NCBI GenBank assembly: GCA_041940025.1
Contig: JBGTSY010000013.1
Location: forward strand, 7,868-71,867
Length of the DNA: 64,000 bases
Origin: UBA5859 sp041940025
GTDB lineage: Bacteria > Pseudomonadota > Gammaproteobacteria > UBA5859
Direction: 5' to 3'
Shown: positions 8,110 to 16,421 of the stretch, one piece after another
Layout of the letters: each line of letters starts with the position of its first letter
Numbering within the stretch: the first letter of the stretch is position 1
Translations under genes and position numbers: made by a program
Notes under the pieces: generated by a model
The model's database searches: none
What the model was told of the DNA's origin: nothing
Seen by the model: only the letters and a program-made list of their open reading frames with translations

Positions 8110-9480
8110 TGGCGATTTTCTCCATATATATAAAAAACTGACTATCAGCATGATCCATAAAGTCGGATCGGTTGCTGATGTCTTTCCGATGGCACAACCG
8201 CCACTTTTCTTTTTGCGGCTGCTGCTAGAAGTGTTTGATGAATCGTCGGAGGCATCGCTGTTGCCTGATCCTGAGGTGTTACCAGAGCCGGTATTGTCCC
8301 CCGAGCTATTATTGCCACCTCCGCTGTTGTCACTACCGCTTCCTCCGTTTGAACCGCCTCCTTGAGCTTCTGCAACGATAAAGTTAGCCAGGCTGTTGCT
8401 GCTGCCTGATGAGGTGGTACAGATCACAGAGTAACTGCCATTGCTTAGGTCATTGGCCATCAGTGTGCCTTTAAAGGACTGATTAGTAATGGTCAGGGGA
8501 TCGGAGAGTTGGACGCCTCCAATCGTGCAGTTGGTATCATCTAAGATAAAATTTTGTCCTTTGATAGTGAGGCGATTGTCCTGGCCTTCTATAGCAAATT
8601 CGGGGATCACACTTTCTACAATTGGGGTGGGTACGGCATTAGTGGCGCCGAGGGTGTCGAATGTTGTTTTTCGAATACCTTCAAAGGCACCGCTAGTTGA
8701 ATCATAGAGGGCGGCAACAATGGTCCAAGTGGCATCGCCGTTGCTGGCGGGTGCGTCGAAGCTCCAGATTCTGGATTCAGTGGTGTTAGGTGCCAGGGAA
8801 ATATCTTGCTGGGATTCAAATTGCACAATATTGTTATCAGAATCGCGAACAGTCAGCTCCAAATTCACGCTTTGTTCGCTGCTCTGTATTGAGAGCAGAT
8901 CAATAGTCACTGAAACCTGTTCTAAAGCTGAATAAGTACCTTGATTGGTCGCCAGAGCGGTAATGTCCGCAGTGCCGGTATTGGTTCCATCGTCATCAAT
9001 AATGAGTTGGGCCTGTTGAATATCCGCACACCAGACGGGATCTAATTCATTGCCGACGTCGACATCAATAGCAATCGTGTTGACAGTCTGCACATCTTGA
9101 ATGCCCACCTCAAGCAAGGTTGTGTGTACTTTGCCATCTACGGCTGAAAAATTTTCACCCACCGTCACTCCTAATTCTTGACCATTAAAATTGATTGTAT
9201 TTTGTTCGTCTGGCCAATCTATATCTCGGGCCTGGATCACCAAATAGGCAGTGCTGGTGGGCGTTGAGCCGTCTATGGAGAATTCAATAGGGTGTATGGG
9301 GCTATTGTTGAAGATGCAGGCATTATTACTGCTTGCGCCCATATCATTATCAGCTACCGCATTGGCGTTGTTGTCCAGATTGTCTGTGGAGGTCTCTGTG
9401 GTGACTGCCTGTACACTATTGAAGCTTAAAAGAAGCCATAGGAAATAGGGACACAATAATTTTATTTGCTTGAATATCAT
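8095..9480 (-). CDS. Secreted surface protein with JDVT-CTERM-like sorting tail and IPT/TIG-like domain
   Basis: A 461-residue protein. It has a signal peptide (cleavage near V-Q-A, residue 25), beta-rich extracellular domains to about 280, and an IPT/TIG-like Ig domain at about 283-370. A Gly/Ser/Asn-rich linker runs from about 370 to 420. The tail from residue 426 is S-G-G-C-A-I-G, then D-P-T at 438-440, a hydrophobic helix and a basic end (W-R-K). A cysteine motif followed by a D-[PV]-T helix and basic residues is the layout of JDVT-CTERM signals, which are cut by a glutamic intramembrane protease. Such a protease is encoded convergently with overlapping 3' ends. The surface role is unknown; modification at Cys429 is inference. 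Confidence 0.8.
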   Translation of the reverse strand: MIFKQIKLLCPYFLWLLLSFNSVQAVTTETSTDNLDNNANAVADNDMGASSNNACIFNNSPIHPIEFSIDGSTPTSTAYLVIQARDIDWPDEQNTINFNGQELGVTVGENFSAVDGKVHTTLLEVGIQDVQTVNTIAIDVDVGNELDPVWCADIQQAQLIIDDDGTNTGTADITALATNQGTYSALEQVSVTIDLLSIQSSEQSVNLELTVRDSDNNIVQFESQQDISLAPNTTESRIWSFDAPASNGDATWTIVAALYDSTSGAFEGIRKTTFDTLGATNAVPTPIVESVIPEFAIEGQDNRLTIKGQNFILDDTNCTIGGVQLSDPLTITNQSFKGTLMANDLSNGSYSVICTTSSGSSNSLANFIVAEAQGGGSNGGSGSDNSGGGNNSSGDNTGSGNTSGSGNSDASDDSSNTSSSSRKKKSGGCAIGKTSATDPTLWIMLIVSFLYIWRKSPLKNN

Positions 9481-9717
9481 AATCTTATGCTTTGTAAAGT
9501 TGTACCTAGGGTGGTTTTTGTCTGGTAAATCGATGCCGCAGTAGGATATTTATATTTATGGATTATTTATATACCAGTACTCCCTGTGCCACCTAATACG
9601 TTTATCGGCAATTTTAGGCATTTCATCGGTTAATTCATGGCGGACTAAGAGGATAAAAATCTCATTATAAATTTGATGGGACTTAACGATACATACTTAA
9701 GTAGTGTCCCATTGTGA

Positions 9718-11346
9718 GTGCGTCTATTGTCCCAACCTTCTTCTAGAGAATTGATAGAAAGACTAGAAAAATTAAATTCTATCGGTGTTCTGTTGTCAGC
9801 AGAAACAGATATTACTCGATTATTAGAGCTGATTCTTCACACCGCTACCGCCATCACGCAGGCAGATGGTGGTACGCTTTATACGGTAACCCCAGATAAA
9901 AATTTTCTTCAATTCGAGATTATTACAAATAATACCTTACAAATCTATATGGGCGGCAGCGCAGGTGATCCCATACTACTGGAGCCCATTCCCCTGTACT
10001 TAAAAAATGGCGAGCCTAACCATACGACGGTGGCAGCGTATTCCGTGTTAAATAATCGCACGGTGAATATTGAAGATGTCTATGCGGAGGAGGGATTTGA
10101 TGTCAGTGGAACCAGTCAGTTTCATAAAGAGTTTGGTTATCGTCCCAAATCGTTTTTGACTGTTCCCATGCGCAACCATCAAGGTGAGATTATTGGATTA
10201 TTGCAGTTGATAAATGCGCAGCAAATGAACCCCAAAAAAACAGTGGCATTTAGTGGTGAGGATGAAAATTTAGTTGAATCTCTGGCCTCTCAGGCAGCGG
10301 TCGCGTTGACGAATCGGCGCTTGTTGGAGCAGATGGAAGAGCTGTTTGAATCCTTCATTCGGTTGATCAATACGGCAATCGATGAAAAATCTCCCTATAC
10401 CGGTGGCCATTGCCAGCGAGTTCCTGAATTAACCATGATGTTGGCAGAGGCGGCGGATCGGGCAAATTATGGAGAGCTGGCTTCGTTTAAAATGACCGAA
10501 AAAGATCGATATGAACTCTGGATTGCGGGTATGTTGCATGACTGCGGGAAGATTACTACCCCAGTGCATATTGTGGATAAGGCGACAAAATTAGAGAAAA
10601 TTGTCGATCGAATGGACTTGGTGGAGGCTCGATTCGAATTAATCAAAAAGGAGCTTGAGTTAGATACTTTAAAGGCGATCATGCGTTCGCCGCAAAAGAA
10701 AGCTGCCTTGCAGCAGGAACTTGCCACTACCCTATCTGAGTTAGATGATGATGCTCAGTTTCTGGCGAAGATTAATCAAGGCGGTGAATTTATGACTGTT
10801 GAAGAGAAGGCGAGAGTTGAACATATTGCTCGCTGGTGTTTCAAAAATAGTCGAGGAGAAACCATTCCACTGCTCACAGAAGATGAGATTAAGAATCTAC
10901 AAGTGAGTCGTGGCACGCTGAACGATGAAGATCGTCAGATCGTCAATCAACATATTGTCAGCACTATAAACATGCTGAATTCCTTGCCGTGGCCACCCCA
11001 CCTGAAACAGGTGCCGGAATTTGCGGGTGGCCATCATGAAAGGATGGATGGGAAAGGGTATCCGCTCGGCTTAACTAAAGAGCAGATGTCTACGCAAGCC
11101 AGAATCATCGCCATCGCCGATGTGTTCGAAGCTTTGACTGCACCGGACAGGCCCTATAAGCCTGGAAAAACTTTGAGTGAATCGTTAAAAATCTTACAAA
11201 AGATGAGTGACGACAGTCATATTGATTCAGCGCTATTGGAAGTATTTCTGCGCGAGAAAGTCTACTGGCAATATGCTTCGAAGTTCGTCAATCCTGCACA
11301 AATCGATATAAAAGATTCGGACACCACTCTACCCGACTTGGCATGA
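9718..11346 (+). CDS. GAF-HD-GYP domain protein, predicted cyclic-di-GMP phosphodiesterase
   Basis: A 542-residue cytoplasmic protein. A GAF sensor domain spans about residues 20-205 and an HD-GYP domain about 210-515. The metal dyad His274-Asp275 lies in M-L-H-D-C-G-K, and the GYP triad is at 447-449 in H-H-E-R-M-D-G-K-G-Y-P. I-A-D-V-F-E-A-L-T follows. All hallmark residues are present, so hydrolysis of cyclic-di-GMP is likely. The stretch between HD and GYP is long and charged, an insertion seen in some relatives. The start is GTG 9718; no ATG fits the domain start. A terminator hairpin follows at 11360. It begins a run of cyclic-di-GMP genes. Confidence 0.9.
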   Translation: MRLLSQPSSRELIERLEKLNSIGVLLSAETDITRLLELILHTATAITQADGGTLYTVTPDKNFLQFEIITNNTLQIYMGGSAGDPILLEPIPLYLKNGEPNHTTVAAYSVLNNRTVNIEDVYAEEGFDVSGTSQFHKEFGYRPKSFLTVPMRNHQGEIIGLLQLINAQQMNPKKTVAFSGEDENLVESLASQAAVALTNRRLLEQMEELFESFIRLINTAIDEKSPYTGGHCQRVPELTMMLAEAADRANYGELASFKMTEKDRYELWIAGMLHDCGKITTPVHIVDKATKLEKIVDRMDLVEARFELIKKELELDTLKAIMRSPQKKAALQQELATTLSELDDDAQFLAKINQGGEFMTVEEKARVEHIARWCFKNSRGETIPLLTEDEIKNLQVSRGTLNDEDRQIVNQHIVSTINMLNSLPWPPHLKQVPEFAGGHHERMDGKGYPLGLTKEQMSTQARIIAIADVFEALTAPDRPYKPGKTLSESLKILQKMSDDSHIDSALLEVFLREKVYWQYASKFVNPAQIDIKDSDTTLPDLA

Positions 11347-11359
11347 CCACCATTCATAG

Positions 11360-11390
11360 GCTGTTGCCAATTGCTTTGGCACAGCTTTTG
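11360..11390 (+). terminator. Rho-independent terminator after the GAF-HD-GYP gene
   Basis: GCTGTTGCCAA (11360-11370) pairs with TTGGCACAGC (11376-11385) with one bulged T, a short loop, and a following TTTTGTTT tract. It lies 14 bases after the stop codon. Confidence 0.75.
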
Positions 11391-11512
11391 TTTGCTCTTT
11401 AGCTTAAAGCGGATCGGTGGGTGTCAGGCTCACTGACTCGAATCTGAGTCTGGGCACGAATGGTGCATCATTAAAGACTCTCGTCTAATTATGTGATAGG
11501 AGCACCGATAAG

Positions 11513-11923
11513 ATGAGGCGATTTATCCGGCATTCCACAGACATTCCCATAAACGTGATTATCGAGGGACCGTCACCCGAGCAGAAACCTTTGCTCAACA
11601 ATATCAGTGTGGCAGGACTGAGTTTTCATGCGGCAATTGAGTACAAGCAGAACAGCTTCGTGAAAATTGCCATTCCCACTGTATGCGACGATTTCGAAAC
11701 CCCTGGGCGCGTTGTGTGGTGTCGAGCCAGCGACACGGGATTTGATATTGGCGTGGAGCTGTTGAATCGAGAAGACATGTATATGGCGCGGATGGTAGAG
11801 CAAATTTGTCACATCGAACATTACAAAAAGGCGGTACTCAAACAAGAGGGGCGTGAAATGTCAGGTGAATTGGCGGCCATAGAGTGGGTTGAAAAATACG
11901 CTGCAGAATTCCCCACTTCGTAA
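11513..11923 (+). CDS. PilZ domain protein, predicted cyclic-di-GMP receptor
   Basis: A 136-residue single-domain PilZ protein with an extra C-terminal helix of about 30 residues. The ligand motifs are present: R-x3-R at residues 2-6 (RRFIR), and N-I-S-V-A-G-L-S-F matching D/N-x-S-x2-G near residue 32. The arginine motif lies at the extreme N-terminus, so ATG 11513 is well supported; AGGAG sits a few bases upstream. It follows the GAF-HD-GYP gene, separated by a terminator, so it is likely transcribed on its own. The C-terminal ELAAIEWVEKYA helix recurs in a PilZ subgroup of unknown partner. Confidence 0.9.
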   Translation: MRRFIRHSTDIPINVIIEGPSPEQKPLLNNISVAGLSFHAAIEYKQNSFVKIAIPTVCDDFETPGRVVWCRASDTGFDIGVELLNREDMYMARMVEQICHIEHYKKAVLKQEGREMSGELAAIEWVEKYAAEFPTS

Positions 11924-12512
11924 AACTATCCCCCTAGCCAATTGGCACACTTTTCACTGCCTGCGAATTGATTGTCCTCTCTTAGTATCTGGTGGATGCG
12001 GCCGGTAATCCTGTTCATTCCCTTATCGTTGCCGACCGTGGCTGGTCGGTAGTGTAAGTGCTGATCGGGTTCTTGACACGTTCTAGTTTTGCATGGTGAG
12101 CCTACTGTCGCGCTTCGGCCGCTAACAGCAGATTAGACTACATTGAGACTTAACTGATAACTAATTGAATAATCCGCATGAACACCGGCCACAGCAACAT
12201 GTGCTTGCTCATCGGCACCAAAGTATCGGTCCTCGCCGCACCATTTCAGATTTGACGCTGGTAGGTGATTTTAACTGCTGCTCAACAGACTGGTGCACAG
12301 CGTGGTGCCCGATTTTGGTATGTGAAGAGTGAGTCGTTGCCGAGGGGGTTTACATGGTTTTATGGGATCTGCTTCTGGTGAAGTGCGCGGCATGGTGCTC
12401 GGAACAAATGATATGAAAAATGTGGGACAACGAGCTTTTGATCTAAAGATAATACCAATTCAATGGTCGGTGGGGGCGGGCATTTATTGAATGAAGAGGG
12501 GTGATAGACTCA
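11924..12512 (+). other. 589-base region without a recognisable gene
   Basis: No convincing coding frame in either direction; all frames are broken by stops. A perfect inverted repeat CCGACC-gtggct-GGTCGG lies at 12032-12049 without a T tract. On the minus strand about 12140-12265 holds a short uninterrupted frame without a usable start. The base composition looks more gene-like than other spacers here, so a decayed gene or an untranslated RNA is possible. I recognise neither. Confidence 0.4.
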
Positions 12513-12836
12513 CTAGTGACTAACAGAAGTAAAACTACCAGCGACTAAAAATCTATTATTCAGCATCTCCACTCTTAAAACTTCTAAGCAAGCTTGCAAG
12601 GGTTGGAAACGTTGATCTGTGGAGTTGATTTGCACGTTTAATCGTTCTCCGGGTTGGATGCGGCTACCCGTGGTGAATGACAGGCCGCCTCCACTCAGAT
12701 CGTGGCATTCCCCGACATGGGTTTCGTCAACATTTTCAAGCTGGTATTTCACCTCTGCATCAACGCGCATTCGGTAAAATGCTCGTTTTTCAGTACGAGA
12801 GGCACGTATTCGCGAACCTACGGTAAAAGTTGTCAT
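12513..12836 (-). CDS. Small PilZ domain protein
   Basis: A 107-residue protein made up almost entirely of one PilZ domain. The cyclic-di-GMP motifs are seen: R-A-F-Y-R (R-x3-R) near residue 18 and D-L-S-G-G-G-L-S-F near residue 46. It differs in sequence from the PilZ protein 600 bases away, so it is not a recent duplicate. It sits alone on the minus strand beside other cyclic-di-GMP genes. Single-domain PilZ proteins usually act as adaptors for flagella, pili or polysaccharide synthesis; the partner here is not known. Confidence 0.88.
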   Translation of the reverse strand: MTTFTVGSRIRASRTEKRAFYRMRVDAEVKYQLENVDETHVGECHDLSGGGLSFTTGSRIQPGERLNVQINSTDQRFQPLQACLEVLRVEMLNNRFLVAGSFTSVSH

Positions 12837-12906
12837 GGATGAACCCGGCCTCAGAAGCTTAATTTGATTTTAGATTAAGCCAGATTTATGCCATTTTAGA
12901 GGGTAT

Positions 12907-13266
12907 TTAACGAAAATTGAGCCTAAAATTGAGTTCGATGCCGAATCCATGGGTTGGCGGTAACAGACTTAACGATGCCTTGCCAAACATGTCCTGATGG
13001 TGAGTCGGACCGGATATTGGGCTCTCGAAGAGAGTAATGAGTTCCAATTCGGAAATTCGTGACCATACATCGGAACGACCCGTTTGGTATAAAGGATGCT
13101 CCAATTGTGTACTTTCCTGATATGAATCAAAAATTTCTGCAGCGGAAATGCTCTCTTCTCGATGACTGGCGTCAGCGTAGTATGGTGGGAAGGTATCCGC
13201 GCACGCCGTAGAAATAGGCGACACACTTATTAATAACAAAAGTAGAGGTATTAGGGGAGTTCTCAT
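12907..13266 (-). CDS. Small secreted hypothetical protein
   Basis: A 119-residue protein with a strong signal peptide (leucine-rich core at about 5-16, cleavage near A-C-A-D). A lipoprotein reading is weak: the cysteine is preceded by T-A, but no leucine lies at -3. The mature part of about 95 residues has no recognised domain. It ends in alternating residues F-G-I-E-L-N-F-R-L-N-F-R that resemble one beta strand of an outer-membrane protein. It lies between a PilZ gene and an HD-GYP gene. Function unknown. Confidence 0.6.
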   Translation of the reverse strand: MRTPLIPLLLLLISVSPISTACADTFPPYYADASHREESISAAEIFDSYQESTQLEHPLYQTGRSDVWSRISELELITLFESPISGPTHHQDMFGKASLSLLPPTHGFGIELNFRLNFR

Positions 13267-13585
13267 ACCGCATAGTCCTAGGGTGGTGTAGAAAAATATC
13301 GAATTAATCGTATATACGTTACTTATCGAAAACGATTCCAGTTACTTGATGCAATGCCAGAAAAAAAAACAATTGTTCGATATGTGGTAGCAGTTACAGG
13401 TTGAATGGTCGGTGACATCATTTTTTGCAACTGAATGAGAGATAGTGAAAATTGCGTTGTTCAGGAGACTCAGATTGCTAACAATTGCGGGTTTTGCGCG
13501 TCATTAGGAGATAGAAATATTCAGTCTTCCTGGTGAACAAATTGCACAGAAGGGTATCAGCTTGGATTCGGGGGAGGGTAGATAG
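13267..13585 (-). other. 319-base spacer
   Basis: AT-rich sequence between the small secreted protein and the degenerate HD-GYP gene. No gene, RNA motif or terminator with a T tract was recognised. An AAAAAAAAAC run lies near 13361. Confidence 0.4.
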
Positions 13586-14683
13586 CTAAGAGAGTAATTT
13601 TGCCAAAGCATCTGTTTGCAATATTTTACTGACTTCAAATTGGGGTTGGCTTGATGTATCTCTTTCCACGGAATAAGGATAAGGTGCGCCTTTGTTATCC
13701 AACAACACTTGCACAACGGGATGACGAACATTTTGTCCCCTACGGGCGACTACCGCGACTTCACCATTTTTCAGTTTCACGATACTGCCGGGCGGAAACA
13801 AGCCAATTTCTTTGATAAATATTTCAACTAAACTATTGTCGAGCTTTTCTCCCCGTAATAGAAACAGTTCTTTCAACGCCGCCTGGGGCATACGCTCTTC
13901 TCTATATCCTCTCTTGGTGAGCATGGCGGTATAGGCGTCAGCGAGAGCGACTAAGCGTGCAGACATCGGGAGTTGATGGCCACTCAATCCCAACGGATAA
14001 CCGGTGCCATCTAGTTTTTCGTGATGTAATAACACTATTTCTAGCCAGTGGTCGTCGCTGACTTCGGCTTGGCGTAATAGATCGGCGCTTCTTTCAGGGT
14101 GTTGTTCGATAAGCTGATGTTGTCTTTCGCTAAGTGGTTCAGTTTGCGCATTAAGCTCTTCTTGAACTTCCATCATTGAGACGTTGGCTGTGAGTGCGGC
14201 CGCAGTGAGTGATTGACGATTTGTATCTGGCATCCCGATGCGCTTTGAGATTAATGCGACCACAATCGCCATATGAATGGCGTGAGAAATCACGTAATGA
14301 CTACATTTGTCAATGTGAACCCAGCGCAGAATTTGATCGGGATGTTGATCAGCGTGGGTGATGATTCTCTGTGCGAGAGAGAAAATCTCTTCTTCGATGT
14401 TTCGGCTCGTTGTACCAACGATATGACGCAGTAATTCATCCAGGCTTTCTTCAATATCCCCGAGTGCACTTAGTATGTTGGTTTGACTGGCAAGCTCTGT
14501 TTTTTCAAGTATTTTGTCTCGTCTGGCGAAAATTCCTTCGGTAAACAACCGATTGAGTTTCTCCTGAGTCTCAATCACTTCCCCTCTGTTTAATATTCGG
14601 TTTCCGTTAGCATCATAAATATGCCAGGGCAATGGAATGCCGATTGATATGCTACCTTGTTGTAAAGATACCAGTTGGAGCAT
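13586..14683 (-). CDS. HD-GYP domain protein with the HD dyad missing
   Basis: A 365-residue protein. An N-terminal beta domain (P-L-P-W-H-I-Y-D-A-N-G) is followed by an HD-GYP fold at about 110-300 and a C-terminal G-S-I-V-K-L-x-N-G-E-V-A segment common in this family. Later motifs are intact: H-P-E-R-S, H-H-E-K-L-D-G-T-G-Y-P and A-D-A-Y-T-A. Where active relatives have L-L-H-D-I-G-K, this protein reads A-L-T-A-N-V-S-M (about residues 161-170), so the metal-binding His-Asp pair is absent. It is probably not a normal phosphodiesterase. It may act as a binding or interaction protein, perhaps with the GYP loop contacting diguanylate cyclases (known for some HD-GYP proteins; inference here). Confidence 0.87.
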   Translation of the reverse strand: MLQLVSLQQGSISIGIPLPWHIYDANGNRILNRGEVIETQEKLNRLFTEGIFARRDKILEKTELASQTNILSALGDIEESLDELLRHIVGTTSRNIEEEIFSLAQRIITHADQHPDQILRWVHIDKCSHYVISHAIHMAIVVALISKRIGMPDTNRQSLTAAALTANVSMMEVQEELNAQTEPLSERQHQLIEQHPERSADLLRQAEVSDDHWLEIVLLHHEKLDGTGYPLGLSGHQLPMSARLVALADAYTAMLTKRGYREERMPQAALKELFLLRGEKLDNSLVEIFIKEIGLFPPGSIVKLKNGEVAVVARRGQNVRHPVVQVLLDNKGAPYPYSVERDTSSQPQFEVSKILQTDALAKLLS

Positions 14684-14832
14684 GGGGATTCAGAACATGT
14701 TAAAACTATCTGGTGAGTATTGTCTAAACTGCCTTTTATAATAGTCGGAATTTTATATCCTATTACTAAGTCACTATCGGTATTATTTTTATATACTTAA
14801 CAGCATGATCCTATCAATAGGAGAGATACAGG

Positions 14833-15282
14833 ATGCAGGATAAATCCACCAAGTTGTTCTTCATGACACTATTGCTGTTTGCTTTGCTTCCCGAACTAAG
14901 TGCTGAATTGACTCCCTGTCCCAATTCTCCAAATTGTGTTTCCTCTCAGGCGCAAACGAAAGATCAAAAAGTGGAATCACTATTCTATAAAGGTGATCCA
15001 GATCAGGCATTGGCCAAATTAGAGCAGTGTCTGATAGAGATGGAGGGCGTCAACATAGAATTAAGGGATAACCAATTGTTGCATACGACCTTTACCACTA
15101 AATGGCTAAAATTCATCGACGATGTACACTTTTTACTGCAACCAGATCAACAGAGAATAGAGATACGATCTGCGTCACGGGAAGGCTATTGGGATTTAGG
15201 CACCAACCGGCGTCGGGTCAATCGAATAGCGGAAAATTGCCAGCCTTTACTGCTGCTGACCGAACCTGAAGTTGTGGATTAA
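14833..15282 (+). CDS. DUF1499 family secreted protein
   Basis: A 149-residue protein with an N-terminal signal peptide (hydrophobic core 7-22) and the DUF1499 hallmark C-P-N-S-P-N-C-V-S-S near residue 29. W-L-K-F-I-D-D-V-H-F and an I-R-S-A-S-R-E-G-Y-W-D-L-G-x-N-R-R-R end follow, both typical of the family. The role of DUF1499 is not known. ATG 14833 follows AGGAGAGAT. It is convergent with the aldo-keto reductase gene, and the two 3' ends overlap by 4 bases. Confidence 0.85.
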   Translation: MQDKSTKLFFMTLLLFALLPELSAELTPCPNSPNCVSSQAQTKDQKVESLFYKGDPDQALAKLEQCLIEMEGVNIELRDNQLLHTTFTTKWLKFIDDVHFLLQPDQQRIEIRSASREGYWDLGTNRRRVNRIAENCQPLLLLTEPEVVD

Positions 15283-16319
15283 GGACAGGGGTAAGGATAT
15301 ATCTGGTGTATCGACTCAATAGCTTCAATGAGATCGTCATCAAGATTGACTTCAATACTGTCTATGTTGTGTTTCAGTTGTTCTATGGTTGTTGCACCTA
15401 TTATGGTAGAGGTGGTAAAAGGCCGACTGGTGACATAGGCGAGCGCCATGTGCGATAAGGGTATATTAAATTTTTCCGCTAATTTAAAGTATGCTTTGGT
15501 TGCCGATTGACCTGCCTCATTGGTATAGCGGGTAAAGTAAGGGTATTGAGTCAAACGGCCATCGGCTGGCTTTTGATTCCCTAAGTATTTACCACTTAAT
15601 ACACCAAACGCTAGAGGGGAATAGGCAAGTAGACCTACCTGCTCTCGGTGCGCCACCTCTGCAAGCCCAACCTCAAAGCTGCGATTAAGCAGGCTGTAAG
15701 GATTTTGAATGCTGACGACACGTCTTTCGTGCTGTCCCTTTGCGGCCGCTAGGGCAGTCATGACACCCCAAGCAGTTTCATTGGATAAGCCGATAAACCT
15801 GATCTTACCGATCTGTACGAACTGTCCTAATGTCTCTAATATTTCTGTAAATAATGTAAAAGGGTGTTCGTTATTGGCGTCGTAGCCCAGCTTGCCAAAA
15901 TAGTTAGTTGCCCGTTCCGGCCAATGGAGCTGATAAAGGTCGATATAGTCTGTCTTTAACCTTTTCAGAGATTGATTCAATGCCTGCTCTAAATTGGCTG
16001 CACTGAAAGCAGATCCAGAGCGACCCATATAGTCAAATCCAGAACGGGGTCCTGCGATTTTAGAGGCCAAAATAATTTGTTCTCTTGTGTGGCGTTTGGC
16101 AAGCCAATTGCCGATGATCTCTTCGGTTTGGCCGTAAGTATTCTCTCTAGGGGGGACTGGATACATCTCTGCTGTATCAATGAAATTGATACCCCTGGAG
16201 AGAGCATAATCCAGTTGCACGTATGCCTCTGATGCGCTATTTTGCTCGCCCCAAGTCATGGTGCCCAAAGCCAGCGCACTCACTTGAGTTTGAGTGGAAC
16301 CAAGCGCACGATATTCCAT
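15279..16319 (-). CDS. tas: NADP(H)-dependent aldo-keto reductase, Tas-like
   Basis: A TIM-barrel oxidoreductase of 346 residues, the same length as E. coli Tas. The opening M-E-Y-R-A-L-G-x-T and L-G-T-M-T-W-G-E-Q fit Tas closely. The catalytic Asp-Tyr pair is in F-I-D-T-A-E-M-Y-P (about 46-54). The catalytic lysine is in I-I-L-A-S-K and the histidine in Y-Q-L-H-W-P. The physiological substrate of Tas proteins is unclear. Its 3' end overlaps the DUF1499 gene; a hairpin separates it from the upstream HU gene. Confidence 0.92.
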   Translation of the reverse strand: MEYRALGSTQTQVSALALGTMTWGEQNSASEAYVQLDYALSRGINFIDTAEMYPVPPRENTYGQTEEIIGNWLAKRHTREQIILASKIAGPRSGFDYMGRSGSAFSAANLEQALNQSLKRLKTDYIDLYQLHWPERATNYFGKLGYDANNEHPFTLFTEILETLGQFVQIGKIRFIGLSNETAWGVMTALAAAKGQHERRVVSIQNPYSLLNRSFEVGLAEVAHREQVGLLAYSPLAFGVLSGKYLGNQKPADGRLTQYPYFTRYTNEAGQSATKAYFKLAEKFNIPLSHMALAYVTSRPFTTSTIIGATTIEQLKHNIDSIEVNLDDDLIEAIESIHQIYPYPCP

Positions 16320-16370
16320 ATTATATACAGGATTTGAAGTGGTAAAACGGAACCTATGGTGATGAGAAAT

Positions 16371-16395
16371 GGGGTAAGACCTGTCGTCTTACCCC
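16371..16395 (-). terminator. Stem-loop downstream of the HU-like gene
   Basis: Perfect 10-base arms GGGGTAAGAC / GTCTTACCCC (16371-16380 and 16386-16395) around a 5-base loop. Read on the minus strand it lies 27 bases after the HU stop and is followed by ATTTCTC, a weak T tract. It is likely the end of the HU transcript. Confidence 0.6.
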
Positions 16396-16421
16396 AAGGC
16401 AGGAGAACAAGTAGGCCTAAA

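Noticed and set aside
8099..8365. Plus-strand frame rich in Leu, Pro and Glu opposite the JDVT-CTERM gene
   Set aside because: It is the complement of the Gly/Ser/Asn-rich linker; the minus-strand gene has a signal peptide, domains and sorting tail.
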